A stretch of 64,000 bases of DNA from Microbulbifer sp. THAF38 (lineage in GTDB: Bacteria; Pseudomonadota; Gammaproteobacteria; Pseudomonadales; Cellvibrionaceae): NCBI RefSeq assembly GCF_009363535.1, contig NZ_CP045369.1:3235001-3299000 (forward strand), in the 5' to 3' direction. The notes under the pieces were generated by a model, which was not told the origin of the DNA, ran no database searches, and saw only the letters and a list, made by a program, of their open reading frames with translations. Position numbers and translations under genes: made by a program. Positions 1-10,239 of the stretch are shown here, piece after piece. How positions within the stretch are numbered: position 1 is the first letter of the stretch; the number at the start of each line of letters is the position of its first letter.

Positions 1-2274
1 ATCCAGAGCGTCATCGAGATCCAAATCATCGAGGTTGAATTCGCTATCCAGATCGAGGGAGTCTCCCGTGTCCAGGGGCGGCTCCGCAAAGGTGTCATCC
101 AGGTCGAGGGACAGTTCCTCTGTAGATAGTTCGCCATCCACTTTCTCATGGTCCAGGGACAGATCCATGGTGAGGTCGTCGAGCAGCGAGTTATCGCCAT
201 TAAAGCCCTCCTCATTAGAATGGGCTGGCTCGGCCCCGGAAAAATCCTGATCTAGAGCGGCGCCAATATCGTCCAGTTGCGCCGCTTCCAGGGACTCGCT
301 GGAGAAATCCATCGCCGGGGCTTCAAAGTCAGGGGCACCGGCAATCGTTTCACGCAGGCGTGCCGCGCGGTCCGCCGCAGGGCCATCGCTGATAGCAAGC
401 AGCTGGATATAGTGGTCGTCGAACTTCTCAATATCCTGATTGTGGGCGTAAACCTCCATCAGCATCAGCCGCGCATCCACTACCTGGGGGTCTTTCTCCA
501 AGCCCAGCAGCAGTTTGCTCTCGGCTTCTTCGTACTGCCCCAGAGACAGGTGAATTTCCGCCTCAGAGATGGGGTCATCGGTACCCACATCACCCAGGTC
601 GCTGAGGTCGAAAGCATCATCGGCTTCCATACTCTCCACTGCGGCCAGGGTTTCATCCGCTGTGGTGGCCTCTTCAGGCAAGTCCAGGGAGGATTCCTCT
701 GCGGCCAGCTGTTGCTCCAGTTGCTGCTCAGCCTCCTGTTCAGCCTTGCGGCGGCGCCAGGTAAAGAAACCGAACAAGCCCACCAGCAAACCTGCGGCAC
801 CGATGCCGACCAATTGCATATTACCGCCGAGCTTCTCCATCAGGCTGGGCTCAGGCTGGGTTTGAACGGACACTACGCGATTGCGCGATTCCGGCTCGGC
901 GGCAGTCGCTTGCGCAGTATTCTGCTCGACAGAATCATCGTGGGATTCGCCAGCAAGGGCTTCATCCGACTGACCTTCCTCGCTGTCCAACTCATTGTTG
1001 ACCAGTTCATTGTCGGCCAGCTCGTCGCTTTCAATTTCGCTGGTATCGAGGAGCGGATCAGATAATTCGGCGGCGGCCTGCACCGCGAGCATTTCATCAT
1101 TGGAAACCTCGACCAAGGCCTCCATGGTATCGATCTGTTCATCGAGTTCGGCGATACGCTCGCGCAACTCAGTATTTTCCAGCTGGGATTTATCCAGCTC
1201 TTCTTCGGCCACCGTCAGGTCGCCTTCCAGGGCCTCGCTATCCTCGGAACCACTGCCGGAGCCCGAGATAACAGATTCGTTGTCGCCGGGGGCGGTCAGG
1301 CTTACGCGACCTTCAATCTCGGTGCTGGCGAGGCGCTCTTCCTCTACAGGGCGCGCATCCAGCGGCGCTCCTGTAGCGACTTCCTCGGAGCGGTTACGCT
1401 GACGCCAGGAGTCATTCTGCTGTGCCACCTCGGAAATTGCCTCGGTGAGGCTCAGACTGCGCAAATCTTCGTTGTTGGGCAGACGCAGCACCGCACCCTT
1501 TTTCAACAGGTTGATATTGCCGTTGATAAAAGCTTCCGGATTCAGGCGCTGGATCGCCAACATGGTTTGCTGCACGGAAAATTCGCGGCTAACACGATTT
1601 TCCAGGGCGATTTCCCACAGGGTATCGGCGGAGGAAACCGGGCCGTAAACCTGGCTGCTATCGCCACTATTTGTAGAGGCGCGCTGCGGCTGACGACGCA
1701 CAGGCTCGGGTTGCTGTGCCGCAGGTGTTTCAGTGGGCTGCTCCACTTCTGGCTCGACAACCGGCTGCGGTGCGGGTTGCGCCGGACGCGGAGCGGGTCT
1801 CTGAACTTGGGTGTCGCGGCGCACCTGCTGGCGCTCGCGCTCGGCCGCGCGCACCGGCTGCTGAGCGCTGTTCGGTGAAAACGCCGGCAGATCCATCAAC
1901 AGGGTGTATTCCCGCAGCAGGCGTCCACTGGGCCAGCGGGTTTCAACCAGGAAATTCAGAAAGGGTTCGCGGATAGGTTCGCGGCTGGTAATACGGACTA
2001 CCGGCTTGCTGCCCGAATAATCCACATCAAAACGCAGTGAAGTGAGTAGGTAGGAGCGCTCTACTCCAGCGCGGTCAAATTCATCCGGCCCTGCCAGACG
2101 CACTTTGATCTCAGCATCATCCAGGCCGCGGGTTTGCAGCAGGCCAATCTCCGCATTGAGCGGTTGATTAAGGGTGGAGTTGAGTTTGATCTCCCCCAGT
2201 CCGAGCGCCAGAGTCGCGTTGCTTCCCAGTGCACCGACTAGACCAACTGCAAGTGCCAACTTACGCACACGCAT
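1..2274 (-). CDS. fimV: FimV-type polar landmark/peptidoglycan-binding protein (cut by window edge)
   Basis: The reading frame is open from an ATG at 2274 to the left edge, giving 758 residues without a stop, so the C-terminus is missing. It starts with a signal peptide (about residues 1-24) followed by the FimV N-terminal motif LGEIKLNSTLNQPLNAEI. A proline/glutamine-rich linker follows, then a LysM-like peptidoglycan-binding domain (about 208-265), a coiled coil with repeated glutamates (about 345-390), one membrane segment (about 485-503) followed by an RRRK stop-transfer, a TPR-like segment (about 570-600) and a very acidic tail rich in Asp, Leu and Ser. This is the FimV/HubP layout. FimV organises the cell pole and type IV pili or flagella in related bacteria. 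It lies downstream of asd and usg as in Pseudomonas. Identity is secure; the exact role here is inferred. Confidence 0.93.
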   Translation of the reverse strand, partial: MRVRKLALAVGLVGALGSNATLALGLGEIKLNSTLNQPLNAEIGLLQTRGLDDAEIKVRLAGPDEFDRAGVERSYLLTSLRFDVDYSGSKPVVRITSREPIREPFLNFLVETRWPSGRLLREYTLLMDLPAFSPNSAQQPVRAAERERQQVRRDTQVQRPAPRPAQPAPQPVVEPEVEQPTETPAAQQPEPVRRQPQRASTNSGDSSQVYGPVSSADTLWEIALENRVSREFSVQQTMLAIQRLNPEAFINGNINLLKKGAVLRLPNNEDLRSLSLTEAISEVAQQNDSWRQRNRSEEVATGAPLDARPVEEERLASTEIEGRVSLTAPGDNESVISGSGSGSEDSEALEGDLTVAEEELDKSQLENTELRERIAELDEQIDTMEALVEVSNDEMLAVQAAAELSDPLLDTSEIESDELADNELVNNELDSEEGQSDEALAGESHDDSVEQNTAQATAAEPESRNRVVSVQTQPEPSLMEKLGGNMQLVGIGAAGLLVGLFGFFTWRRRKAEQEAEQQLEQQLAAEESSLDLPEEATTADETLAAVESMEADDAFDLSDLGDVGTDDPISEAEIHLSLGQYEEAESKLLLGLEKDPQVVDARLMLMEVYAHNQDIEKFDDHYIQLLAISDGPAADRAARLRETIAGAPDFEAPAMDFSSESLEAAQLDDIGAALDQDFSGAEPAHSNEEGFNGDNSLLDDLTMDLSLDHEKVDGELSTEELSLDLDDTFAEPPLDTGDSLDLDSEFNLDDLDLDDALD

Positions 2275-2471
2275 ATCCGATTCCCTTTATTGTTAGAATC
2301 TTCCCAGGGCTTCCGAAAAGCGCGCCTTCAGAAAATCCCCATTACTGAACAGTAATCGTTCGACTAATTGACCGCCATACGGGCGGCCACCAACCAGGGC
2401 GAATCATTCGCCATTCGCAGCCGGACCAAAGTTAAGATTACACCTTCACTATGGCGGCTAAGTATTAAATA

Positions 2472-3467
2472 TCAGTAGTTTTTTAGCAACAAGTGAGCAA
2501 TTTGTGCACAGTTCATTGCAACGTCTTTGCGCAAATTATCCGACACCGCACAAAGGTTTATCTGCCGCTTGCCAAGTAGGCTTTGGCGCAAGCGACCGAT
2601 GATTGTCACGTCACTACCCACGGCATTTTCCGCCGAGGGTTGCTCCGCCAACTGAAGACGCACACCATTGGCTAACAGTGCGCGTATTTTTTCCAGGTCC
2701 GCCTCTTCGCGCAAAACAATGCCCAAATTGGCCAGCTGGCCGTGAAATACAGAAACCGTATTAATGCTGGCATCAATAGCGATGTTATCGCCGAGCAAAC
2801 GGCGCAAGTCGTGAATCAAAGTCAGCTCGCCGAGGGTATGGCCACTGGCGAGCAGGGCTTCACTGGCGCTGAGCTGATTAAATGCGAGACGGTGACCAAT
2901 GGCGGGATCGACTTCCGCATCCTGGCCACTGAACATACGCGCTGTCTGCGCCGCAGTGGCATCGATGGCAGCTTTGCCTAAGGCGGATACCGGTTGATTG
3001 AGTTGCACCTGCACACCCTGCAGATTTTCTGCCAGGGGAAATAGTGCTTCAGCCACCATGGCGGCACCGGCACTGGGCACTGCCACCACGCGGCGCTCTG
3101 CGCTGGCCAGCTCTGCGGCGTTGAAAGCGGGATGAATCAGGGCAACACTCTCGTCGCCGCGGGTGTTGTTCGCCGCATCTACCACCCAGGCACCGCTATT
3201 TTCGGCGCTGGTTATCGCCGTATTAATGGCTTCGCTGGAGTCCAGCAAAATGACCACCTGCCCCTCAGCAAAAGCGAATTTCTCCAGGGCTTGCACGGAG
3301 ATACTGCGATTGGCAAATACCTGCGGATCGACTTCGCGCTCCTCGCTCTCCAGCAAACACAGCTGCTCGGCGGTAATAATTTCCCGCTCCTCCAGGATTT
3401 CCAGCAGAGGGGCAAAGGCGGCGTTATCGACACCGACGATGACCAGTTCGCGGGCGGCTTCGGACAT
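2472..3467 (-). CDS. usg: Usg-like protein, catalytically dead relative of aspartate-semialdehyde dehydrogenase
   Basis: This 331-residue protein has the two-domain layout of the Asd/ArgC family: an N-terminal nucleotide-binding-like half and a C-terminal dimerisation half with the GHRLAFN segment (about 191-197). Where the true enzyme has the active-site NCST-type motif, this protein reads VPSAGAAM (about 130-137), so the catalytic cysteine is missing. It lies between asd and fimV, as the USG-1-like gene does in Pseudomonas. A bidirectional hairpin separates it from asd, so it may have its own promoter. The function of Usg proteins is not established; a dehydrogenase role is unlikely on the residues seen. 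Confidence 0.85.
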   Translation of the reverse strand: MSEAARELVIVGVDNAAFAPLLEILEEREIITAEQLCLLESEEREVDPQVFANRSISVQALEKFAFAEGQVVILLDSSEAINTAITSAENSGAWVVDAANNTRGDESVALIHPAFNAAELASAERRVVAVPSAGAAMVAEALFPLAENLQGVQVQLNQPVSALGKAAIDATAAQTARMFSGQDAEVDPAIGHRLAFNQLSASEALLASGHTLGELTLIHDLRRLLGDNIAIDASINTVSVFHGQLANLGIVLREEADLEKIRALLANGVRLQLAEQPSAENAVGSDVTIIGRLRQSLLGKRQINLCAVSDNLRKDVAMNCAQIAHLLLKNY

Positions 3468-3534
3468 GGCTATTCACTTCGTTGGGTTGGAAAGGAAAAA
3501 ATGAGGGGGCGATTATACCCGCGGGGGAAAATCG

Positions 3535-3568
3535 AAAAAGCCGCTATGACAACTAGTAGCGGCTTTTT
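3535..3568. terminator. Bidirectional hairpin terminator between asd and usg
   Basis: A 12-bp perfect inverted repeat (AAAAAGCCGCTA and TAGCGGCTTTTT) encloses a 10-base loop. It has A-tracts on one side and T-tracts on the other, so it can stop transcription on either strand. It sits about 90 bases after the asd stop. Confidence 0.8.
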
Positions 3569-3658
3569 ACTTGATGGGGTTCACAGCTTGGCAAAATGTC
3601 CTCTATTAACAAACGCTGCAACATGCGCCGCTGGAACACTTATACCAAGCTGTACCAG

Positions 3659-4774
3659 TTACAGCTTACCCAGCAAAATCAGCAGAATACGGCGCAGGGG
3701 TTCGGCTGCCCCCCAGAGTAATTGGTCGCCCACGGTAAAGGCGTTCAGATACTCTGGACCCATGCTTAACTTGCGCAGGCGCCCCACCGGGATATCCAGC
3801 TTGCCGGTCACCGCTGTGGGCGTCAGCTGCTGCAGAGTGGCTTCGCGCTCATTGGGTACCACATTGACCCAATCATTAGCACTGTCCAGCAACTGCTCTA
3901 TTTCTGCTAGCGGCAAATCTTTTTTCAGCTTCACGGTAAAAGCCTGACTGTGGCAGCGCATTGCGCCGATACGCACACAGGTACCATCCACCGGAATTGG
4001 ACTCTGGGTTTGCAGAATTTTGTTGGCTTCCACCTGGGCCTTCCACTCTTCACGGCTCTGGCCATTGTCCAACTGAGTGTCGATCCAGGGCAGCAGGCTG
4101 CCGGCCAGAGGGGCACCAAACTGCGCAGTGGGGAAATCTGCCGAGCGCATGTCCGCAACCACCTTGCGATCGATATCCAAAATGGCGCTGGCGGGATTTT
4201 CCAGCTCTGGCGCCACGCCGTCACGGATCGCGCCCATTTGCGCAATCAGCTCGCGCATATTCTTGGCGCCGGCACCGCTGGCGGCCTGGTAGGTCATGGC
4301 ACTCACCCACTCCACCAGATCCGCTTTAAACAGGCCACCCAAAGCCATCAGCATCAGGCTCACAGTGCAGTTGCCGCCGATAAAATTCTTCTGCCCCGCA
4401 TCAATGGCACGATCGATCACATCGCGGTTGACCGGGTCCAGAACGATTACCGCGTCCTCCTGCATACGCAGGCTGGATGCCGCATCGATCCAATAACCCT
4501 GCCAGCCGGCCTCGCGCAGGCGGGGGAAAACCTCTTTTGTGTAATCGCCGCCCTGGCAGCTGACAATGGCGTCCAACGCCGCGAGTGCATCGAGATCGTA
4601 AGCGTCGCCGAGCGGCGGCAACTCGCGGCCGATATCCGGCGCTTTGCCGCCAGCATTGGAGGTAGAGAAGAAGATCGGTTCAGCGATATGCGCAAAGTCA
4701 TCCTCGGCGCCCATGCGTTCCAGTAATACCGAGCCAACCATACCGCGCCAGCCGATAAAACCTATTTTCTGCAT
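3659..4774 (-). CDS. asd: Aspartate-semialdehyde dehydrogenase
   Basis: Makes aspartate semialdehyde from aspartyl phosphate with NADPH, the branch point to lysine/diaminopimelate, threonine and methionine. The 371-residue protein carries GWRGMVGSV (8-16) for NADP binding, the active-site cysteine C136 in GGNCTVSL, and the substrate-binding arginine and catalytic histidine near 268 and 275 ([11 protein letters not shown]). These match the positions in the E. coli enzyme. The frame stays open upstream to 4918, but the ATG at 4774 starts the family N-terminus [11 protein letters not shown] and has AGGAC ahead of it, so the shorter form is chosen. It follows leuB by about 90 bases and may be read from the leu transcript. 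Confidence 0.96.
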   Translation of the reverse strand: MQKIGFIGWRGMVGSVLLERMGAEDDFAHIAEPIFFSTSNAGGKAPDIGRELPPLGDAYDLDALAALDAIVSCQGGDYTKEVFPRLREAGWQGYWIDAASSLRMQEDAVIVLDPVNRDVIDRAIDAGQKNFIGGNCTVSLMLMALGGLFKADLVEWVSAMTYQAASGAGAKNMRELIAQMGAIRDGVAPELENPASAILDIDRKVVADMRSADFPTAQFGAPLAGSLLPWIDTQLDNGQSREEWKAQVEANKILQTQSPIPVDGTCVRIGAMRCHSQAFTVKLKKDLPLAEIEQLLDSANDWVNVVPNEREATLQQLTPTAVTGKLDIPVGRLRKLSMGPEYLNAFTVGDQLLWGAAEPLRRILLILLGKL

Positions 4775-4863
4775 TGCTTTGTCCTGTTTGTGAAGTGATC
4801 TGAGTGCGCCACCGAGAAAGCGGCGCGATAGTGAAATGGGCAATTTTTTACCGTCACCAGCGC

Positions 4864-5937
4864 TCAAAGCGCGGCGACGACGGCGGCGCCCATCTCCGCC
4901 GTGGAAACTTTGCGGCAACCCTCTGTGTAAATATCGGCAGTGCGCAGCCCCTGCTCCAGCACCTTACTGACTGCAGCCTCAATGGCATCCGCCGCTTCAC
5001 CCATATCCAGGGAATAACGCAGCATCATCGCCGCAGACAGGATAGTGGCGAGGGGGTTGGCGATGCCCTGCCCGGCGATATCCGGAGCGGAGCCGTGGCA
5101 AGGTTCATACAAGCCGAAACCGTTTTCGTTTAGGGAAGCGGATGGCAGCATGCCGATGGAACCGGTGAGCATGGCGGCGGCATCGGAGAGAATATCGCCG
5201 AACATATTGCCAGTCACCATTACATCGAACTGCTTGGGTGCACGCACCAGCTGCATCGCGGCATTGTCCACATACATATGTGACAGTTCCACATCCGGGT
5301 ACTCCGGCGCCAGGCGATCCAGTACTTCGCGCCAGAGCACGGTGACTTCCAATACATTCGCTTTATCTACAGAGCAGAGCTTGCCATTGCGCTTTTGCGC
5401 CGCCTCAAAAGCCGAGCGGGCGATGCGCTCAATTTCCGATTCGCTGTATACATAAGTGTTGAAGCCCTGGCGCTCGCCATTTTCCAGGGTGCGAATGCCG
5501 CGAGGCTCACCAAAATAAATCCCGCCGGTGAGTTCGCGCACAATCAGAATGTCCAGCCCAGCCACCACTTCCGGTTTGAGCGAAGAGGCGTCGGCCAGCT
5601 GCGGATAGAGAATGGCCGGGCGCAAATTGGCATAGAGGCCGAGCCCGCTGCGAATTTTCAGCAACCCCTTTTCCGGACGAATTTCACGCGCCAGGGTATC
5701 CCACTGGGGGCCACCGACAGCGCCGAGCAATACCGCATCGCACTCACCTGCAGCTTTGAGCGTTTCGTCGGTGAGCGGCTCACCATAAGCATCAATTGAT
5801 GCGCCGCCGATGAGGCCCTGCTCAAAACTCAGCCCTAAATTGTATTTTTCCGATGCAACGTCCAGCACCGCCATAGCCTGCTCAACAATTTCCGGGCCAA
5901 TGCCGTCGCCCGGCAGAATCATTACTTTTTTTGTCAC
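4864..5937 (-). CDS. leuB: 3-isopropylmalate dehydrogenase
   Basis: Third step of leucine synthesis: oxidative decarboxylation of 3-isopropylmalate with NAD. The protein has 357 residues, usual for the family. Seen motifs are [11 protein letters not shown] near the N-terminus, GAVGGPQWD, the metal-binding aspartates in [11 protein letters not shown], and the NAD-binding segment [14 protein letters not shown]. It starts 12 bases after the leuD stop, so leuC-leuD-leuB form one operon. No truncation or unusual residues were noticed. Confidence 0.97.
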   Translation of the reverse strand: MTKKVMILPGDGIGPEIVEQAMAVLDVASEKYNLGLSFEQGLIGGASIDAYGEPLTDETLKAAGECDAVLLGAVGGPQWDTLAREIRPEKGLLKIRSGLGLYANLRPAILYPQLADASSLKPEVVAGLDILIVRELTGGIYFGEPRGIRTLENGERQGFNTYVYSESEIERIARSAFEAAQKRNGKLCSVDKANVLEVTVLWREVLDRLAPEYPDVELSHMYVDNAAMQLVRAPKQFDVMVTGNMFGDILSDAAAMLTGSIGMLPSASLNENGFGLYEPCHGSAPDIAGQGIANPLATILSAAMMLRYSLDMGEAADAIEAAVSKVLEQGLRTADIYTEGCRKVSTAEMGAAVVAAL

Positions 5938-5949
5938 AGGAATTTCCTT

Positions 5950-6600
5950 TTAGTACTGAACCGCATCGAAAAGCCAGGGCGCTTTTTCACGTCGCGCCAT
6001 TTCATATGCGCGAATATCATCAGCGTGCTCCAAAGTCAGGCCGATGTGGTCGAGACCGTTAATCAGACAGTGTTTGTGGAAGGCATCCACCTCGAAGGCA
6101 ATGGTCTCGCCACAGGGCTTATGTATATGCTGTTGCTCAAGGTCGACCGTGAGCGTGTAACCTTCCTGCGCGTGCGTTTCCTCGAACAAGCGGTGTACCA
6201 CGGCTTCGGGCAAGACAATTGGCAGCAACCCATTTTTAAAGCAGTTATTAAAGAAGATATCGGCAAAACTGGGCGCAATGATTGCACGAAAACCGTGATC
6301 TTCCAGCGCCCAGGGGGCGTGCTCACGGCTGGAGCCACAGCCAAAATTTTCCCGCGCCAGCAGCACTGAGCCGCCCCCATAACGGGGGAAGTTCAGGGGA
6401 AAATCCGGGTTGATCGGACGGTTCGAGCAGTCCTGGCCGGGAAAACCTTCATCCAGGTAGCGCAACTCATCAAAGAGATTGGGGCCGAAGCCCGTGCGCT
6501 TGATGGACTTCAGAAACTGCTTGGGAATAATCAGATCTGTGTCGACATTGGCGCGATCCATAGGCACCACGATGCCCTGGTGCTGGGTAAATGCTCTCAT
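5950..6600 (-). CDS. leuD: 3-isopropylmalate dehydratase, small subunit
   Basis: Swivelling domain subunit that pairs with LeuC to isomerise 2- to 3-isopropylmalate. The 216 residues are the usual length. Recognised segments are [16 protein letters not shown] near residues 25-40 and [14 protein letters not shown], the substrate-binding loop. Its ATG shares one base with the leuC stop (TGATG), which points to translational coupling and equal amounts of both subunits. Confidence 0.97.
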   Translation of the reverse strand: MRAFTQHQGIVVPMDRANVDTDLIIPKQFLKSIKRTGFGPNLFDELRYLDEGFPGQDCSNRPINPDFPLNFPRYGGGSVLLARENFGCGSSREHAPWALEDHGFRAIIAPSFADIFFNNCFKNGLLPIVLPEAVVHRLFEETHAQEGYTLTVDLEQQHIHKPCGETIAFEVDAFHKHCLINGLDHIGLTLEHADDIRAYEMARREKAPWLFDAVQY

Positions 6601-8048
6601 CAGGCCATCTCCTCTTGCGCTTGCACTGGTGCCATCTCGCGCACATCAACAAAGTGTCCGGCAATCGCCGCTGCCGCCGCCATAGCGGGGCTGACTAGGT
6701 GTGTGCGGCCGCCGTAACCCTGGCGGCCTTCAAAGTTGCGGTTAGATGTGGAGGCGCAGTGCTCTCCGACCCCTAATTTGTCCGCATTCATTGCCAGACA
6801 CATAGAGCAGGAGGGCTCGCGCCACTCAAAACCGGCTTCGACAAAAATTTCGTGCAACCCCTCGCGCTCCGCCTGGGCCTTAACCGCCTGGGAGCCGGGT
6901 ACAATCAATACCTGCTTGACACTGTTGGCCTTGCTGCGGCCCTTGGCTACAGCGGCTGCGGCACGCAAGTCCTCAATACGGGAGTTGGTACAGGAGCCTA
7001 TAAAGACACGGTCCAGTTTGATATCGCTAATCTTCTGCCCGGCGCTCAGTCCCATATATTCCAGAGCGCGTTGCATACCAGTGCGCTTGGTCGCATCGCC
7101 TTCGGCAGCGGGGTCCGGCACATTGGCACTTATAGGGACAACCATTTCCGGCGAGGTCCCCCAGCTCACCTGGGGCTCAATCTCCTCACCCTGTAGTACT
7201 ACAACCTGATCAAAGTCCGCATCGTCATCGGTATGTAGATGGATCCAGGCCTCAACCGCTCTATCCCAATGCTCTCCTTTTGGTGCGTAGGGTTTATCTT
7301 TCACATAATCGAGAGTGATCTGATCTACCGCTACCATGCCCGCGCGAGCACCGGCTTCGATTGCCATATTGCAAACGGTCATGCGACCTTCCATCGACAT
7401 CTTACGGATGACTTCACCACCGAACTCGATGGCATAGCCGGTACCACCGGCAGTGCCGATCTTGCCGATAATCGCCAGCACCACATCTTTGGCGGTAACA
7501 CCTGGGAGCAGCTCGCCATCCACACGCACCAACATATTCTTCATTTTGCGCTGGATCAGGCACTGGGTGGCCATCACATGCTCCACCTCGGAGGTACCAA
7601 TGCCGTGGGCCAGAGCCCCCAGCGCACCGTGGGTGGAGGTGTGAGAATCGCCACACACTACCGTCATACCCGGCAGGGTGGCGCCCGTTTCCGGGCCAAT
7701 CACATGCACAATGCCCTGCCCCGGCTCGTTGATACCGAACTGCACCACGTCGAAATCCCGGCAGTTTTCATCCAGGGTCTGCACCTGAATGCGGGAAATA
7801 TCGTCGCGGATACCGCTAACACCGGCCGCACGTTCAGCGCTTTCGGAAGGCACATTGTGATCGGGAGTCGCGACCAGGGAGTCTTTACGCCAGGGCTGCC
7901 GGCCAGCCAGGCGCAGCCCTTCAAAAGCTTGGGGGGAGGTCACCTCGTGAATCAGATGGCGGTCGATATAGATCAACGCGGACCCATCGTCACGGGTCTT
8001 GATCAGGTGGTCCTGCCAGAGTTTGTCGTAGAGTGTTTGCCCTGCCAC
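6600..8048 (-). CDS. leuC: 3-isopropylmalate dehydratase, large subunit
   Basis: Aconitase-family [4Fe-4S] enzyme that works with LeuD in leucine synthesis. Three cluster-ligand cysteines are visible: one in FIGSCTNSR and two in PSCSMC. The active-site segment [20 protein letters not shown] is also clear. The frame opens at a TTG (8063), but a GTG at 8048 begins the family start [11 protein letters not shown] and has AGAGGAA placed correctly before it, so 482 residues from the GTG is preferred. It is the first gene of leuCDB and faces a LysR regulator across a 142-base gap. Confidence 0.96.
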   Translation of the reverse strand: MAGQTLYDKLWQDHLIKTRDDGSALIYIDRHLIHEVTSPQAFEGLRLAGRQPWRKDSLVATPDHNVPSESAERAAGVSGIRDDISRIQVQTLDENCRDFDVVQFGINEPGQGIVHVIGPETGATLPGMTVVCGDSHTSTHGALGALAHGIGTSEVEHVMATQCLIQRKMKNMLVRVDGELLPGVTAKDVVLAIIGKIGTAGGTGYAIEFGGEVIRKMSMEGRMTVCNMAIEAGARAGMVAVDQITLDYVKDKPYAPKGEHWDRAVEAWIHLHTDDDADFDQVVVLQGEEIEPQVSWGTSPEMVVPISANVPDPAAEGDATKRTGMQRALEYMGLSAGQKISDIKLDRVFIGSCTNSRIEDLRAAAAVAKGRSKANSVKQVLIVPGSQAVKAQAEREGLHEIFVEAGFEWREPSCSMCLAMNADKLGVGEHCASTSNRNFEGRQGYGGRTHLVSPAMAAAAAIAGHFVDVREMAPVQAQEEMA

Positions 8049-8128
8049 AGCCGTTCCTCTCAATAGTTAAGCGCCCGAGTCTAACCAGGACTCAAAAATA
8101 ACACCAATTTATATTTATTATCCAATGT

Positions 8129-8143
8129 ATTCCAAAAAGGAAT
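8129..8143. promoter_or_regulatory. Candidate LysR-type operator between leuC and its divergent regulator
   Basis: A dyad ATTCC-N5-GGAAT lies in the AT-rich gap between leuC and the divergent LysR gene. It contains a T-N11-A spacing, the usual core of LysR-family sites. Its place about 80 bases before leuC and 48 before the regulator would suit control of both. This is an inference from symmetry and position only. Confidence 0.4.
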
Positions 8144-8190
8144 TTGAGGTACTATTGGGCCCAGAGTTCCATCAGTGAGAGACATAGCAA

Positions 8191-9063
8191 TTGGAAATTC
8201 AGTGGTTGAAGGCTTTCCTGGCAATTGCCGAACAGGGTTCTGTATCGGGGGCGGCAGAGCAGCTGCACCTGACCCAGCCCGCCGCCAGCAAGCGCCTCGC
8301 CGCTCTGGAGCAGCAACTGCAGGCGCCGCTGTTTGATCGCATAGGCCGTAAGCTACAGCTCACCGATGCCGGGCGCGCCCTGCTGCCCCGCGCCCGCCAT
8401 ATCCTCAATGAAATCTCCGACACCGAACAAGAGTTGCGTGCCCTTGGCGATACCGTTAGCGGTAGCCTGCGCATCGCTACCAGTCACCATGTGGGTCTAC
8501 ATCACCTCCCGCCAGTACTTAAGGAATTCAGTAATCGCTACCCGAAAGTAGCCCTGGATATCGACTTCGTAGACTCCGAGCAAGCCTACGAAGCCCTGAT
8601 GGCCGCCAAATACGAACTGGCCGTGGTCACCCTTGCTCTCAAGGATTACCCACACTTGAATGCGCAAGTGATTTGGCCGGACCCCTGCGTAGTAGTGGCG
8701 GCACCGAACCATCCACTCACCAGAATCCCAGAGTTAGAGCTGGCTGACCTAGCCAATTACCCCGCCATACTGCCAGACCTCAATACCTATACCGGGCGCC
8801 TGATCAAAAGGGAATTCGACGCCCAGGGCTTAAAGCTCACTTCCAAGCTGGCCACTAATTTTCTTGAAACAATCAAGATGATGGCCTGTGTCGGACTGGG
8901 CTGGAGTGTTTTGCCCCAAACTCTGGTGGATGAAAGCCTGGCAGTACTGCCGGTGAGAAAATTACAGGTCTTGCGCAACCTCGGTGTGATTAGCCATCGC
9001 GGGCGTACGCTAAGTAATGCCGCCAGCGCGCTACAGCGAATGCTATTTGAAGCGAACCCCTAA
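8191..9063 (+). CDS. LysR-family transcriptional regulator, divergent from leuC
   Basis: The 290-residue protein has a winged helix-turn-helix at about residues 3-62 (AAEQLHLTQPAASKRLAALE) and the two-lobed effector-binding domain typical of LysR proteins after it. The start is a TTG at 8191, since MEIQWLKAFLAIAEQGS is the classical family N-terminus and GAGAG lies upstream. It is transcribed away from leuC, an arrangement also known in Pseudomonas, so leucine-operon control is likely. The effector cannot be read from the sequence. Confidence 0.9.
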   Translation: MEIQWLKAFLAIAEQGSVSGAAEQLHLTQPAASKRLAALEQQLQAPLFDRIGRKLQLTDAGRALLPRARHILNEISDTEQELRALGDTVSGSLRIATSHHVGLHHLPPVLKEFSNRYPKVALDIDFVDSEQAYEALMAAKYELAVVTLALKDYPHLNAQVIWPDPCVVVAAPNHPLTRIPELELADLANYPAILPDLNTYTGRLIKREFDAQGLKLTSKLATNFLETIKMMACVGLGWSVLPQTLVDESLAVLPVRKLQVLRNLGVISHRGRTLSNAASALQRMLFEANP

Positions 9064-9249
9064 ACTGCCAGGAGGCGGGAAATAAGACATAGTCTCGTAT
9101 AAATTCCGCCCACCTTCGCCCGCCTTAAATAGCACAGCGCCCCACTCTTGCTTAATCGGCCAACAAATTTGTGAAAATGTGCAACTTACAGCAACACATT
9201 AAAAATAACCCTGTAAACTCCGCGGCAAATTTATCACGGAGAGAAACTC

Positions 9250-9987
9250 ATGAAGAAATCTGCTATTGCCCTGTGCGCCCTTCTCAGCAGCGGTGCCGCC
9301 AGCGCTGATACGATTCTCGGCCTTGATGCCAGCCTCGGTGCATGGCTGCCAAATTACGACGGTAATATTGGTAAGGACGATTATAATTTGGACAAACTCT
9401 CCCTCAGTGAAGACCACATCACCTTTATTCAGGTCGCGCTGGAACACCCAATTCCGCTGGTGCCCAATGTCATGCTGGCACACAGCAACATTGATACCGA
9501 TGGCAGCGCCGAACTGCAAAGCACCGTCACTTTCGACGATGTCACTTTCCAGACTGGCTCAACCATCAATACCGACCTCGACCTCACCCACACCGACGCA
9601 ACTTTCTACTACGAAATTTTGGACAACTGGGTAAACCTGGACCTGGGCATTACCGCGCGCAGATACGACGGTGAATTTACCGCCATCAGTGAAGATCGCA
9701 CAGAAACCATCCAACTAACAGGCTATCTGCCAATGGCCTATGGAATGGCACGTTTTGACCTGCCATTTAGTGGCTGGTCTGTTATTGCCCAGGGCAATGG
9801 CACCGCTTATCGCGGCGATACCCTCACCGATTTCACCGCAAAAGTGCGCTGGGATTTCGTACCTGCCGTGGACCTAGCGATTGAGGCCGGCTACCGCGTA
9901 ATGAACCTGGACCTGGATGAACTGGACGACCTACAGAGCGATGTTGAGATTAAAGGCCCCTATATTGGTCTAAACCTGCACCTCTAA
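9250..9987 (+). CDS. Outer-membrane beta-barrel protein (TIGR04219-like)
   Basis: A 245-residue exported protein. The signal peptide (1-19) ends at SAASADTI-type cleavage (seen as GAASADT). The rest is made of short alternating hydrophobic/polar strands and ends with an aromatic-free but hydrophobic C-terminal strand GPYIGLNLHL, as in small barrel proteins. The pattern of an N-terminal LGLDASLGAW followed by barrel strands resembles the TIGR04219 outer-membrane family. A GGAGA ribosome site precedes the ATG. It stands alone, with no obvious operon partners; its cargo or role is unknown. Confidence 0.8.
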   Translation: MKKSAIALCALLSSGAASADTILGLDASLGAWLPNYDGNIGKDDYNLDKLSLSEDHITFIQVALEHPIPLVPNVMLAHSNIDTDGSAELQSTVTFDDVTFQTGSTINTDLDLTHTDATFYYEILDNWVNLDLGITARRYDGEFTAISEDRTETIQLTGYLPMAYGMARFDLPFSGWSVIAQGNGTAYRGDTLTDFTAKVRWDFVPAVDLAIEAGYRVMNLDLDELDDLQSDVEIKGPYIGLNLHL

Positions 9988-10239
9988 TTACCCAGCTAAG
10001 CCTCAGGCCTAATTCATCTCCACCAATTCAAAAATTACTTCCGGCCCGCTATAGCTAGCGCGCCGGAATTCCCCTAAGGTGAGCCCATACCTTGCCCCTT
10101 GAGAAACCACTAGGCGGTGCGGCAACCTCTCTCAAATACCGCTAGCTAAAATCTCACTGAATATTCTTGAGGGCCGCAGAAACACAATAAACTCTTTTTC
10201 AGAGTTTCCTTAAAGCAAGAACAGCGAGGCGAACGGGCA

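Noticed and set aside
277..1065. 262-residue plus-strand ORF opposite fimV
   Set aside because: It is the antisense of a clear FimV frame; the sequence has no family features.
7239..8066. 275-residue plus-strand ORF opposite leuC
   Set aside because: Antisense shadow; LeuC motifs are intact on the minus strand.
10000..10239. RNA gene or riboswitch before the flavoenzyme gene
   Set aside because: No conserved FMN-riboswitch pattern or strong fold was seen.
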